DNA of 64,000 nucleotides from Aphelocoma coerulescens (taxonomy: Eukaryota; Chordata; Aves; Passeriformes; Corvidae): the NCBI RefSeq assembly GCF_041296385.1, contig NW_027183574.1, positions 62,001 to 126,000 on the forward strand, in the 5' to 3' direction. The notes under the pieces were generated by a model. The model made no database searches. It saw only the letters and a program-made list of their open reading frames with translations, and was not told the DNA's origin. The translations under genes and the position numbers were made by a program. Positions 30,981 through 44,511 of the stretch are shown here, one piece after another (the stretch's first letter is position 1; every line of letters starts with the position of its first letter).

Positions 30981-33248
30981 CATCCTGGAGCAGAGCCATT
31001 GCCAAAGGAAGCCGTGAGCCCGTGCCAAGCCAGTGCCGGAGTGGGATCCTAGCAGCACCTGTGGAAGCCGGGAGAGAGGAGCCCACCTGGAGCAGGTTCA
31101 TGCAGGATTAATCATCCCGTGGCTTCCCACCAGGGTCCTGTTGCTTCCAAAAGGCCCCACAGTGTCACTGTGGCCCCTCGGTTCCACCAGGTTCCATAGC
31201 GTCACTGTGGTGCCCAGGGTTCCGTCAGCTTCGCCAGCATCCCCACGGTCTGCAGAGGTCCCCGAGCTTCTGTGGTGTCACAGTGGAGGCAGGGTTGCAT
31301 CAGGTTCCATAGCATCAGCACGGTCTCCAGGGCTCCCAGAGGTTCTGTGGTGTCACAGTGGAGGCAGGGTTGCATCAGGTTCCATAGCATCACCACAGTC
31401 TCCAGGGCTCCCTGAGCTTCTGTGGTGTCACAGTGGAGGCAGGGTTGCATCAGGTTCCATAGCATCAGCACGGTCTCCAGGGCTCCCAGAGGTTCTGTGG
31501 TGTCACAGAGGAGGCAGGGTTGCATCAGGTTCCATAGCATCACCACGGTCTCCAGGGCTCCAAGAGCTTCTGTGGTGTCACAGAGGAGGCAGGGTTGCAT
31601 CAGGTTCAATAGCATCAGCACGGTCTCCAGGGCTCCCCTGAGCTTCTGTGGTGGTGTCACAGAGGAGCCAGGCTTCCTTGTAGTTCCCCAGCATCACAAA
31701 GGCTCTCCTGGGAGCCACGAGTCACAAAGCACCGTGGGCTCTGTGCAGCCCCGCTGTGTCACAATGGCCACTGGCTTCCACGAGCCCCCGCAGTGTCCCA
31801 GTGGGCCCCGTGGCTTTAGGAGTGGGTGGCTGGGAGTTGGTGCCAGCGGCTGGGGGAGCAGCAGCAGGGACTGTGTGTGGACAGTGCCATGGCCACTTGT
31901 GTGGCCACTGGTGTCTCTGTGCCAGGCACAGCCGTGGTGTGTAACACCGGCTCTGGGTCCTTTGGCTGTGCAGGTGGCAGTCACGGCCTGGAGCAGGGCT
32001 GCTCCCGGGGGACAGCCTGGGGCAGGAGGCTGCTGGAGATTCATTCCCCACACTCCTTGTCATGAGGTGCTCAGAGTGATTGGAAAGGCTGTTGGCAGCA
32101 GGCAGTTCTCTGGGTTCAAGCTGTGGAGCTGTCAGCGGGAATGCAAAGGCCAAGCTGGTGAGCCTTTTGTCCTGGTGCCTTTAGTGTGTGAGCAGTCCCT
32201 GGTGCCGTTGTCTTTGGATCCTGAGTGTGGGAGAGGCAAGGCTTAGGATGGTGCGTAGAGCTGAGAAGGAAAGTGCCGAGAGCAGCGTGTGTGCTGCTGC
32301 TTTGAGGGGTGCAGTTGAAGTTGTAGGCAGCAAGAGCTTTCTCAGCTGGCCCTTTTGTGAGCTCTGCTTTTGCCAGATGACTTCCATCTTACCCTCTTAC
32401 CATCTTAGCCTCTCATTTTTGCATATCCCAAACCCCCTTCCAAACATCCAGCAGCTGCTTGTAAAGAAGAAGTCCTAGAACAAAAAGCCAGTGCTGCCTT
32501 TCATAGCCCCTTTGCTGTCTATGAAGTAGAGGAAAGAAGCTAGTGAGACGCACTTTCTTTCTCAACTCCATAGAGCGCATCCTTCTCTCAAGGTGGCAGA
32601 GTCCTTGGCGGAAGTGAAGCATCTGCAGCTGCAGTTCAGACTGAGAGATGTGCCAGGACAGGAAACATTTGCTGACCTTCCCTGTTCCCTGTGCAACATG
32701 ATTCTCGCATCCCAGTCACTTTCACATACCTTCGGTATCCCTGAGTCCAAGCAGCTAAAGCTCACAGAGACAGAAGTGTCAGGAAGGAAAACGTTGCAAA
32801 AGCACCCCCTTCTCTTATCAGCATATAAATTGTGCACAACAGGCTGCGGCACCGAACCTTCCTTCTCAGATAGACATGCCATCACACTTTTCACTCTTGC
32901 AGCTCGGTTGAAAAGCTCCAGCAGCTGCTCCCGCAATAGCAAAAGGTTCTAGAAGTGAAAGCCAGTTTGGGGCTGCACCTTCTCCTTGCCGCATGTAAGC
33001 CACACCAAACTCCCTGATGCACTCTGTCCTCCCCTTCTCAAAGGAGTAGACGGTGGCATCAGGACACACCTGTGTCCCAGCAGCTGGGTGCCCAGCCGGG
33101 AGCAGGAGCAGGGCTGGGGCTGCTCCCAAAGTTGCCCCGCCCCAATGCCAGAGCCGGACATATGCTGAGGGGGGGCTGGATCAGGCTTTATTGTCCAGCT
33201 GCATGCCAGGAGTGAGCACAAAATCTACCTGCATTCTCTGCAGCATGC
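30981..33248. repeat. Macrosatellite monomer 12
   Basis: 2268 bp, minisatellite 31264-31638. Private changes at 31258 (G), 31720 (A) and 31770 (A). It has the TTCATG variant of monomers 9/10 at its left end but G at offset 1816, like the first five monomers, so it is a mosaic. Confidence 0.95.
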
Positions 33249-35516
33249 CATCCTGGAGCAGAGCCATTGCCAAAGGAAGCCGTGAGCCCGTGCCAAGCCA
33301 GTGCCGGAGTGGGATCCTAGCAGCACCTGTGGAAGCCGGGAGAGAGGAGCCCACCTGGAGCAGGTTCGTGCAGGATTAATCATCCCGTGGCTTCCCACCA
33401 GGGTCCTGTTGCTTCCAAAAGGCCCCACAGTGTCACTGTGGCCCCTCGGTTCCACCAGGTTCCATAGCGTCACTGTGGTGCCCAGGGTTCCGTCAGCTTC
33501 GCCAGCATCCCCACGGTCTGCAGAGCTCCCCGAGCTTCTGTGGTGTCACAGTGGAGGCAGGGTTGCATCAGGTTCCATAGCATCAGCACGGTCTCCAGGG
33601 CTCCCAGAGGTTCTGTGGTGTCACAGTGGAGGCAGGGTTGCATCAGGTTCCATAGCATCACCACAGTCTCCAGGGCTCCCTGAGCTTCTGTGGTGTCACA
33701 GTGGAGGCAGGGTTGCATCAGGTTCCATAGCATCAGCACGGTCTCCAGGGCTCCCAGAGGTTCTGTGGTGTCACAGAGGAGGCAGGGTTGCATCAGGTTC
33801 CATAGCATCACCACGGTCTCCAGGGCTCCAAGAGCTTCTGTGGTGTCACAGAGGAGGCAGGGTTGCATCAGGTTCAATAGCATCAGCACGGTCTCCAGGG
33901 CTCCCCTGAGCTTCTGTGGTGGTGTCACAGAGGAGCCAGGCTTCCTTGTAGTTCCCCAGCATCACAAAGGCTCTCCTGGGAGCCACGGGTCACAAAGCAC
34001 CGTGGGCTCTGTGCAGCCCCGCTGTGTCACAATGGCCGCTGGCTTCCACGAGCCCCCGCAGTGTCCCAGTGGGCCCCGTGGCTTTAGGAGTGGGTGGCTG
34101 GGAGTTGGTGCCAGCGGCTGGGGGAGCAGCAGCAGGGACTGTGTGTGGACAGTGCCATGGCCACTTGTGTGGCCACTGGTGTCTCTGTGCCAGGCACAGC
34201 CGTGGTGTGTAACACCGGCTCTGGGTCCTTTGGCTGTGCAGGTGGCAGTCACAGCCTGGAGCAGGGCTGCTCCCGGGGGACAGCCTGGGGCAGGAGGCTG
34301 CTGGAGATTCATTCCCCACACTCCTTGTCATGAGGTGCTCAGAGTGACTGGAAAGGCTGTTGGCAGCAGGCAGTTCTCTGGGTTCAAGCTGTGGAGCTGT
34401 CAGCGGGAATGCAAAGGCCAAGCTGGTGAGCCTTTTGTCCTGGTGCCTTTAGTGTGTGAGCAGTCCCTGGTGCCGTTGTCTTTGGATCATGAGTGTGGGA
34501 GAGGCAAGGCTTAGGATGGTGCGTAGAGCTGAGAAGGAAAGTGCCGAGAGCAGCGTGTGTGCTGCTGCTTTGAGGGGTGCAGTTGAAGTTGTAGGCAGCA
34601 AGAGCTTTCTCAGCTGGCCCTTTTGTGAGCTCTGCTTTTGCCAGATGACTTCCATCTTACCCTCTTACCATCTTAGCCTCTCATTTTTGCATATCCCAAA
34701 CCCCCTTCCAAACATCCAGCAGCTGCTTGTAAAGAAGAAGTCCTAGAACAAAAAGCCAGTGCTGCCTTTCATAGCCCCTTTGCTGTCTATGAAGTAGAGG
34801 AAAGAAGCTAGTGAGACGCACTTTCTTTCTCAACTCCATAGAGCGCATCCTTCTCTCAAGGTGGCAGAGTCCTTGGCGGAAGTGAAGCATCTGCAGCTGC
34901 AGTTCAGACTGAGAGATGTGCCAGGACAGGAAACATTTGCTGACCTTCCCTGTTCCCTGTGCAACATGATTCTCGCATCCCAGTCACTTTCACATACCTT
35001 CGGTATCCCTGAGTCCAAGCAGCTAAAGCTCACAGAGACAGAAGTGTCAGGAAGGAAAACGTTGCAAAAGCACCCCCTTCTCTTATCAGCATATAAATTG
35101 TGCACAACAGGCTGCGGCACCGAACCTTCCTTCTCAGATAGACATGCCATCACACTTTTCACTCTTGCAGCTCGGTTGAAAAGCTCCAGCAGCTGCTCCC
35201 GCAATAGCAAAAGGTTCTAGAAGTGAAAGCCAGTTTGGGGCTGCACCTTCTCCTTGCCGCATGTAAGCCACACCAAACTCCCTGATGCACTCTGTCCTCC
35301 CCTTCTCAAAGGAGTAGACGGTGGCATCAGGACACACCTGTGTCCCAGCAGCTGGGTGCCCAGCCGGGAGCAGGAGCAGGGCTGGGGCTGCTCCCAAAGT
35401 TGCCCCGCCCCAATGCCAGAGCCGGACATATGCTGAGGGGGGGCTGGATCAGGCTTTATTGTCCAGCTGCATGCCAGGAGTGAGCACAAAATCTACCTGC
35501 ATTCTCTGCAGCATGC
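33249..35516. repeat. Macrosatellite monomer 13
   Basis: 2268 bp, minisatellite 33532-33906. Private A at 34489 (GGATCATGAG); G at offset 1816. Confidence 0.95.
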
Positions 35517-37784
35517 CATCCTGGAGCAGAGCCATTGCCAAAGGAAGCCGTGAGCCCGTGCCAAGCCAGTGCCGGAGTGGGATCCTAGCAGCACCTGTGG
35601 AAGCCGGGAGAGAGGAGCCCACCTGGAGCAGGTTCGTGCAGGATTAATCATCCCGTGGCTTCCCACCAGGGTCCTGTTGCTTCCAAAAGGCCCCACAGTG
35701 TCACTGTGGCCCCTCGGTTCCACCAGGTTCCATAGCGTCACTGTGGTGCCCAGGGTTCCGTCAGCTTCGCCAGCATCCCCACGGTCTGCAGAGCTCCCCG
35801 AGCTTCTGTGGTGTCACAGTGGAGGCAGGGTTGCATCAGGTTCCATAGCATCAGCACGGTCTCCAGGGCTCCCAGAGGTTCTGTGGTGTCACAATGGAGG
35901 CAGGGTTGCATCAGGTTCCATAGCATCACCACAGTCTCCAGGGCTCCCTGAGCTTCTGTGGTGTCACAGTGGAGGCAGGGTTGCATCAGGTTCCATAGCA
36001 TCAGCACGGTCTCCAGGGCTCCCAGAGGTTCTGTGGTGTCACAGAGGAGGCAGGGTTGCATCAGGTTCCATAGCATCACCACGGTCTCCAGGGCTCCAAG
36101 AGCTTCTGTGGTGTCACAGAGGAGGCAGGGTTGCATCAGGTTCAATAGCATCAGCACGGTCTCCAGGGCTCCCCTGAGCTTCTGTGGTGGTGTCACAGAG
36201 GAGCCAGGCTTCCTCGTAGTTCCCCAGCATCACAAAGGCTCTCCTGGGAGCCACGGGTCACAAAGCACCGTGGGCTCTGTGCAGCCCCGCTGTGTCACAA
36301 TGGCCGCTGGCTTCCACGAGCCCCCGCAGTGTCCCAGTGGGCCCCGTGGCTTTAGGAGTGGGTGGCTGGGAGTTGGTGCCAGCGGCTGGGGGAGCAGCAG
36401 CAGGGACTGTGTGTGGACAGTGCCATGGCCACTTGTGTGGCCACTGGTGTCTCTGTGCCAGGCACAGCCGTGGTGTGTAACACCGGCTCTGGGTCCTTTG
36501 GCTGTGCAGGTGGCAGTCACGGCCTGGAGCAGGGCTGCTCCTGGGGGACAGCCTGGGGCAGGAGGCTGCTGGAGATTCATTCCCCACACTCCTTGTCATG
36601 AGGTGCTCAGAGTGATTGGAAAGGCTGTTGGCAGCAGGCAGTTCTCTGGGTTCAAGCTGTGGAGCTGTCAGCGGGAATGCAAAGGCCAAGCTGGTGAGCC
36701 TTTTGTCCTGGTGCCTTTAGTGTGTGAGCAGTCCCTGGTGCCGTTGTCTTTGGATCCTGAGTGTGGGAGAGGCAAGGCTTAGGATGGTGCGTAGAGCTGA
36801 GAAGGAAAGTGCCGAGAGCAGCGTGTGTGCTGCTGCTTTGAGGGGTGCAGTTGAAGTTGTAGGCAGCAAGAGCTTTCTCAGCTGGCCCTTTTGTGAGCTC
36901 TGCTTTTGCCAGATGACTTCCATCTTACCCTCTTACCATCTTAGCCTCTCATTTTTGCATATCCCAAACCCCCTTCCAAACATCCAGCAGCTGCTTGTAA
37001 AGAAGAAGTCCTAGAACAAAAAGCCAGTGCTGCCTTTCATAGCCCCTTTGCTGTCTATGAAGTAGAGGAAAGAAGCTAGTGAGACGCACTTTCTTTCTCA
37101 ACTCCATAGAGCGCATCCTTCTCTCAAGGTGGCAGAGTCCTTGGCGGAAGTGAAGCATCTGCAGCTGCAGTTCAGACTGAGAGATGTGCCAGGACAGGAA
37201 ACATTTGCTGACCTTCCCTGTTCCCTGTGCAACATGATTCTCGCATCCCAGTCACTTTCACATACCTTCGGTATCCCTGAGTCCAAGCAGCTAAAGCTCA
37301 CAGAGACAGAAGTGTCAGGAAGGAAAACGTTCCAAAAGCACCCCCTTCTCTTATCAGCATATAAATTGTGCACAACAGGCTGCGGCACCGAACCTTCCTT
37401 CTCAGATAGACATGCCATCACACTTTTCACTCTTGCAGCTCGGTTGAAAAGCTCCAGCAGCTGCTCCCGCAATAGCAAAAGGTTCTAGAAGTGAAAGCCA
37501 GTTTGGGGCTGCACCTTCTCCTTGCCGCATGTAAGCCACACCAAACTCCCTGATGCACTCTGTCCTCCCCTTCTCAAAGGAGTAGACGGTGGCATCAGGA
37601 CACACCTGTGTCCCAGCAGCTGGGTGCCCAGCCGGGAGCAGGAGCAGGGCTGGGGCTGCTCCCAAAGTTGCCCCGCCCCAATGCCAGAGCCGGACATATG
37701 CTGAGGGGGGGCTGGATCAGGCTTTATTGTCCAGCTGCATGCCAGGAGTGAGCACAAAATCTACCTGCATTCTCTGCAGCATGC
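35517..37784. repeat. Macrosatellite monomer 14
   Basis: 2268 bp, minisatellite 35800-36174. Private A at 35894 and T at 36542. C at 36215 (TTCCTCGTAG) is shared only with monomer 25, about 24.7 kb away. Confidence 0.95.
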
Positions 37785-40050
37785 CATCCTGGAGCAGAGC
37801 CATTGCCAAAGGAAGCCGTGAGCCCGTGCCAAGCCAGTGCCGGAGTGGGATCCTAGCAGCACCTGTGGAAGCCGGGAGAGAGGAGCCCACCTGGAGCAGG
37901 TTCGTGCAGGATTAATCATCCCGTGGCTTCCCACCAGGGTCCTGTTGCTTCCAAAAGGCCCCACAGTGTCACTGTGGCCCCTCGGTTCTACCAGGTTCCA
38001 TAGCGTCACTGTGGTGCCCAGGGTTCCGTCAGCTTCGCCAGCATCCCCACGGTCTGCAGAGCTCCCCGAGCTTCTGTGGTGTCACAGTGGAGGCAGGGTT
38101 GCATCAGGTTCCATAGCATCAGCACGGTCTCCAGGGCTCCCAGAGGTTCTGTGGTGTCACAGTGGAGGCAGGGTTGCATCAGGTTCCATAGCATCACCAC
38201 AGTCTCCAGGGATCCCTGAGCTTCTGTGGTGTCACAGTGGAGGCAGGGTTGCATCAGGTTCCATAGCATCAGCACGGTCTCCAGGGCTCCCAGAGGTTCT
38301 GTGGTGTCACAGAGGAGGCAGGGTTGCATCAGGTTCCATAGCATCACCACGGTCTCCAGGGCTCCAAGAGCTTCTGTGGTGTCACAGAGGAGGCAGGGTT
38401 GCATCAGGTTCAATAGCATCAGCACGGTCTCCAGGGCTCCCCTGAGCTTCTGTGGTGGTGTCACAGAGGAGCCAGGCTTCCTTGTAGTTCCCCAGCATCA
38501 CAAAGGCTCTCCTGGGAGCCACGGGTCACAAAGCACCGTGGGCTCTGTGCAGCCCCGCTGTGTCACAATGGCCGCTGGCTTCCACGAGCCCCCGCAGTGT
38601 CCCAGTGGGCCCCGTGGCTTTAGGAGTGGGTGGCTGGGAGTTGGTGCCAGCGGCTGGGGGAGCAGCAGCAGGGACTGTGTGTGGACAGTGCCATGGCCAC
38701 TTGTGTGGCCACTGGTGTCTCTGTGCCAGGCACAGCCGTGGTGTGTAACACCGGCTCTGGGTCCTTTGGCTGTGCAGGTGGCAGTCACGGCCTGGAGCAG
38801 GGCTGCTCCCGGGGGACAGCCTGGGGCAGGAGGCTGCTGGAGATTCATTCCCCACACTCCTTGTCATGAGGTGCTCAGAGTGATTGGAAAGGCTGTTGGC
38901 AGCAGGCAGTTCTCTGGGTTCAAGCTGTGGAGCTGTCAGCGGGAATGCAAAGGCCAAGCTGGTGAGCCTTTTGTCCTGGTGCCTTTAGTGTGTGAGCAGT
39001 CCCTGGTGCCGTTGTCTTTGGATCCTGAGTGTGGGAGAGGCAAGGCTTAGGATGGTGCGTAGAGCTGAGAAGGAAAGTGCCGAGAGCAGCGTGTGTGCTG
39101 CTGCTTTGAGGGGTGCAGTTGAAGTTGTAGGCAGCAAGAGCTTTCTCAGCTGGCCCTTTTGTGAGCTCTGCTTTTGCCAGATGACTTCCATCTTACCCTC
39201 TTACCATCTTAGCCTCTCATTTTTGCATATCCCAAACCCCCTTCCAAACATCCAGCAGCTGCTTGTAAAGAAGAAGTCCTAGAACAAAAAGCCAGTGCTG
39301 CCTTTCATAGCCCCTTTGCTGTCTATGAAGTAGAGGAAAGAAGCTAGTGAGACGCACTTTCTTTCTCAACTCCATAGAGCGCATCCTTCTCTCAAGGTGG
39401 CAGAGTCCTTGGCGGAAGTGAAGCATCTGCAGCTGCAGTTCAGACTGAGAGATGTGCCAGGACAGGAAACATTTGCTGACCTTCCCTGTTCCCTGTGCAA
39501 CGATTCTCGCATCCCAGTCACTTTCACATACCTTCGGTATCCCTGAGTCCAAGCAGCTAAAGCTCACAGAGACAGAAGTGTCAGGAAGGAAAACGTTGCA
39601 AAAGCACCCCCTTCTCTTATCAGCATATAAATTGTGCACAACAGGCTGCGGCACCGAACCTTCCTTCTCAGATAGACATGCCATCACACTTTTCACTCTT
39701 GCAGCTCGGTTGAAAAGCTCCAGCAGCTGCTCCCGCAATAGCAAAAGGTTCTAGAAGTGAAAGCCAGTTTGGGGCTGCACCTTCTCCTTGCCGCATGTAA
39801 GCCACACCAAACTCCCTGATGCACTCTGTCCTCCCCTTCTCAAAGGAGTAGACGGTGGCATCAGGACACACCTGTGTCCCAGCAGCTGGGTGCCCAGCCG
39901 GGAGCAGGAGCAGGGCTGGGGCTGCTCCCAAAGTTGCCCCGCCCCAATGCCAGAGCCGGACATATGCTGAGGGGGGGCTGGATCAGGCTTTATTGTCCAG
40001 CTGCATGCCAGGAGTGAGCACAAAATCTACCTGCATTCTCTGCAGCATGC
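37785..40050. repeat. Macrosatellite monomer 15 (2-bp deletion)
   Basis: 2266 bp, minisatellite 38068-38442. Private T at 37989 and A at 38212. The bases AT are missing between 39501 and 39502 (CAACGATTC against CAACATGATTC), which shifts every reading frame through this part of the monomer. Confidence 0.95.
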
Positions 40051-42318
40051 CATCCTGGAGCAGAGCCATTGCCAAAGGAAGCCGTGAGCCCGTGCCAAGC
40101 CAGTGCCGGAGTGGGATCCTAGCAGCACCTGTGGAAGCCGGGAGAGAGGAGCCCACCTGGAGCAGGTTCGTGCAGGATTAATCATCCCGTGGCTTCCCAC
40201 CAGGGTCCTGTTGCTTCCAAAAGGCCCCACAGTGTCACTGTGGCCCCTCGGTTCCACCAGGTTCCATAGCGTCACTGTGGTGCCCAGGGTTCCGTCAGCT
40301 TCGCCAGCATCCCCACGGTCTGCAGAGCTCCCCGAGCTTCTGTGGTGTCACAGTGGAGGCAGGGTTGCATCAGGTTCCATAGCATCAGCACGGTCTCCAG
40401 GGCTCCCAGAGGTTCTGTGGTGTCACAGTGGAGGCAGGGTTGCATCAGGTTCCATAGCATCACCACAGTCTCCAGGGCTCCCTGAGCTTCTGTGGTGTCA
40501 CAGTGGAGGCAGGGTTGCATCAGGTTCCATAGCATCAGCACGGTCTCCAGGGCTCCCAGAGGTTCTGTGGTGTCACAGAGGAGGCAGGGTTGCATCAGGT
40601 TCCATAGCATCCCCAAGGTCTCCAGGGCTCCAAGAGCTTCTGTGGTGTCACAGAGGAGGCAGGGTTGCATCAGGTTCAATAGCATCAGCACAGTCTCAAG
40701 GGCTCCCCTGAGCTTCTGTGGTGGTGTCACAGAGGAGCCAGGCTTCCTTGTAGTTCCCCAGCATCACAAAGGCTCTCCTGGGAGCCACGGGTCACAAAGC
40801 ACCGTGGGCTCTGTGCAGCCCCGCTGTGTCACAATGGCCGCTGGCTTCCACGAGCCCCCGCAATGTCCCAGTGGGCCCCGTGGCTTTAGGAGTGGGTGGC
40901 TGGGAGTTGGTGCCAGCGGCTGGGGGAGCAGCAGCAGGGACTGTGTGTGGACAGTGCCATGGCCACTTGTGTGGCCACTGGTGTCTCTGTGCCAGGCACA
41001 GCCGTGGTGTGTAACACCGGCTCTGGGTCCTTTGGCTGTGCAGGTGGCAGTCACGGCCTGGAGCAGGGCTGCTCCCGGGGGACAGCCTGGGGCAGGAGGC
41101 TGCTGGAGATTCATTCCCCACACTCCTTGTCATGAGGTGCTCAGAGTGATTGGAAAGGCTGTTGGCAGCAGGCAGTTCTCTGGGTTCAAGCTGTGGAGCT
41201 GTCAGCGGGAATGCAAAGGCCAAGCTGGTGAGCCTTTTGTCCTGGTGCCTTTAGTGTGTGAGCAGTCCCTGGTGCCGTTGTCTTTGGATCCTGAGTGTGG
41301 GAGAGGCAAGGCTTAGGATGGTGCGTAGAGCTGAGAAGGAAAGTGCCGAGAGCAGCGTGTGTGCTGCTGCTTTGAGGGGTGCAGTTGAAGTTGTAGGCAG
41401 CAAGAGCTTTCTCAGCTGGCCCTTTTGTGAGCTCTGCTTTTGCCAGATGACTTCCATCTTACCCTCTTACCATCTTAGCCTCTCATTTTTGCATATCCCA
41501 AACCCCCTTCCAAACATCCAGCAGCTGCTTGTAAAGAAGAAGTCCTAGAACAAAAAGCCAGTGCTGCCTTTCATAGCCCCTTTGCTGTCTATGAAGTAGA
41601 GGAAAGAAGCTAGTGAGACGCACTTTCTTTCTCAACTCCATAGAGCGCATCCTTCTCTCAAGGTGGCAGAGTCCTTGGCGGAAGTGAAGCATCTGCAGCT
41701 GCAGTTCAGACTGAGAGATGTGCCAGGACAGGAAACATTTGCTGACCTTCCCTGTTCCCTGTGCAACATGATTCTCGCATCCCAGTCACTTTCACATACC
41801 TTCGGTATCCCTGAGTCCAAGCAGCTAAAGCTCACAGAGACAGAAGTGTCAGGAAGGAAAACGTTCCAAAAGCACCCCCTTCTCTTATCAGCATATAAAT
41901 TGTGCACAACAGGCTGCGGCACCGAACCTTCCTTCTCAGATAGACATGCCATCACACTTTTCACTCTTGCAGCTCGGTTGAAAAGCTCCAGCAGCTGCTC
42001 CCGCAATAGCAAAAGGTTCTAGAAGTGAAAGCCAGTTTGGGGCTGCACCTTCTCCTTGCCGCATGTAAGCCACACCAAACTCCCTGATGCACTCTGTCCT
42101 CCCCTTCTCAAAGGAGTAGACGGTGGCATCAGGACACACCTGTGTCCCAGCAGCTGGGTGCCCAGCCGGGAGCAGGAGCAGGGCTGGGGCTGCTCCCAAA
42201 GTTGCCCCGCCCCAATGCCAGAGCCGGACATATGCTGAGGGGGGGCTGGATCAGGCTTTATTGTCCAGCTGCATGCCAGGAGTGAGCACAAAATCTACCT
42301 GCATTCTCTGCAGCATGC
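40051..42318. repeat. Macrosatellite monomer 16
   Basis: 2268 bp, minisatellite 40334-40708. Private C at 40612 and A at 40616 in unit C, and A at 40863. The pair A 40692 and A 40698 in the last unit recurs only in monomer 19. Confidence 0.95.
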
Positions 42319-44511
42319 CATCCTGGAGCAGAGCCATTGCCAAAGGAAGCCGTGAGCCCGTGCCAAGCCAGTGCCGGAGTGGGATCCTAGCAGCACCTGT
42401 GGAAGCCGGGAGAGAGGAGCCCACCTGGAGCAGGTTCGTGCAGGATTAATCATCCCGTGGCTTCCCACCAGGGTCCTGTTGCTTCCAAAAGGCCCCACAG
42501 TGTCACTGTGGCCCCTCGGTTCCACCAGGTTCCATAGCGTCACTGTGGTGCCCAGGGTTCCGTCAGCTTCGCCAGCATCCCCACGGTCTGCAGAGCTCCC
42601 CGAGCTTCTGTGGTGTCACAGTGGAGGCAGGGTTGCATCAGGTTCCATAGCATCAGCACGGTCTCCAGGGCTCCCAGAGGTTCTGTGGTGTCACAGTGGA
42701 GGCAGGGTTGCATCAGGTTCCATAGCATCACCACAGTCTCCAGGGCTCCCTGAGCTTCTGTGGTGTCACAGTGGAGGCAGGGTTGCATCAGGTTCCATAG
42801 CATCAGCACGGTCTCCAGGGCTCCCAGAGCTTCTGTGGTGTCACAGAGGAGGCAGGGTTGCATCAGGTTCCATAGCATCAGCACGGTCTCCAGGGCTCCC
42901 CTGAGCTTCTGTGGTGGTGTCACAGAGGAGCCAGGCTTCCTTGTAGTTCCCCAGCATCACAAAGGCTCTCCTGGGAGCCACGGGTCACAAAGCACCGTGG
43001 GCTCTGTGCAGCCCCGCTGTGTCACAATGGCCGCTGGCTTCCACGAGCCCCCGCAGTGTCCCAGTGGGCCCCGTGGCTTTAGGAGTGGGTGGCTGGGAGT
43101 TGGTGCCAGCGGCTGGGGGAGCAGCAGCAGGGACTGTGTGTGGACAGTGCCATGGCCACTTGTGTGGCCACTGGTGTCTCTGTGCCAGGCACAGCCGTGG
43201 TGTGTAACACCGGCTCTGGGTCCTTTGGCTGTGCAGGTGGCAGTCACGGCCTGGAGCAGGGCTGCTCCCGGGGGACAGCCTGGGGCAGGAGGCTGCTGGA
43301 GATTCATTCCCCACACTCCTTGTCATGAGGTGCTCAGAGTGATTGGAAAGGCTGTTGGCAGCAGGCAGTTCTCTGGGTTCAAGCTGTGGAGCTGTCAGCG
43401 GGAATGCAAAGGCCAAGCTGGTGAGCCTTTTGTCCTGGTGCCTTTAGTGTGTGAGCAGTCCCTGGTGCCGTTGTCTTTGGATCCTGAGTGTGGGAGAGGC
43501 AAGGCTTAGGATGGTGCGTAGAGCTGAGAAGGAAAGTGCCGAGAGCAGCGTGTGTGCTGCTGCTTTGAGGGGTGCAGTTGAAGTTGTAGGCAGCAAGAGC
43601 TTTCTCAGCTGGCCCTTTTGTGAGCTCTGCTTTTGCCAGATGACTTCCATCTTACCCTCTTACCATCTTAGCCTCTCATTTTTGCATATCCCAAACCCCC
43701 TTCCAAACATCCAGCAGCTGCTTGTAAAGAAGAAGTCCTAGAACAAAAAGCCAGTGCTGCCTTTCATAGCCCCTTTGCTGTCTATGAAGTAGAGGAAAGA
43801 AGCTAGTGAGACGCACTTTCTTTCTCAACTCCATAGAGCGCATCCTTCTCTCAAGGTGGCAGAGTCCTTGGCGGAAGTGAAGCATCTGCAGCTGCAGTTC
43901 AGACTGAGAGATGTGCCAGGACAGGAAACATTTGCTGACCTTCCCTGTTCCCTGTGCAACATGATTCTCGCATCCCAGTCACTTTCACATACCTTCGGTA
44001 TCCCTGAGTCCAAGCAGCTAAAGCTCACAGAGACAGAAGTGTCAGGAAGGAAAACGTTCCAAAAGCACCCCCTTCTCTTATCAGCATATAAATTGTGCAC
44101 AACAGGCTGCGGCACCGAACCTTCCTTCTCAGATAGACATGCCATCACACTTTTCACTCTTGCAGCTCGGTTGAAAAGCTCCAGCAGCTGCTCCCGCAAT
44201 AGCAAAAGGTTCTAGAAGTGAAAGCCAGTTTGGGGCTGCACCTTCTCCTTGCCGCATGTAAGCCACACCAAACTCCCTGATGCACTCTGTCCTCCCCTTC
44301 TCAAAGGAGTAGACGGTGGCATCAGGACACACCTGTGTCCCAGCAGCTGGGTGCCCAGCCGGGAGCAGGAGCAGGGCTGGGGCTGCTCCCAAAGTTGCCC
44401 CGCCCCAATGCCAGAGCCGGACATATGCTGAGGGGGGGCTGGATCAGGCTTTATTGTCCAGCTGCATGCCAGGAGTGAGCACAAAATCTACCTGCATTCT
44501 CTGCAGCATGC
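42319..44511. repeat. Macrosatellite monomer 17 (4-unit form)
   Basis: 2193 bp, minisatellite 42602-42901 with four units. The last unit starts GAGCTTC and has CAGAGGAGG with TTCCATAGCATCAGC. The junction differs from those of monomers 6, 18 and 24. Confidence 0.95.
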
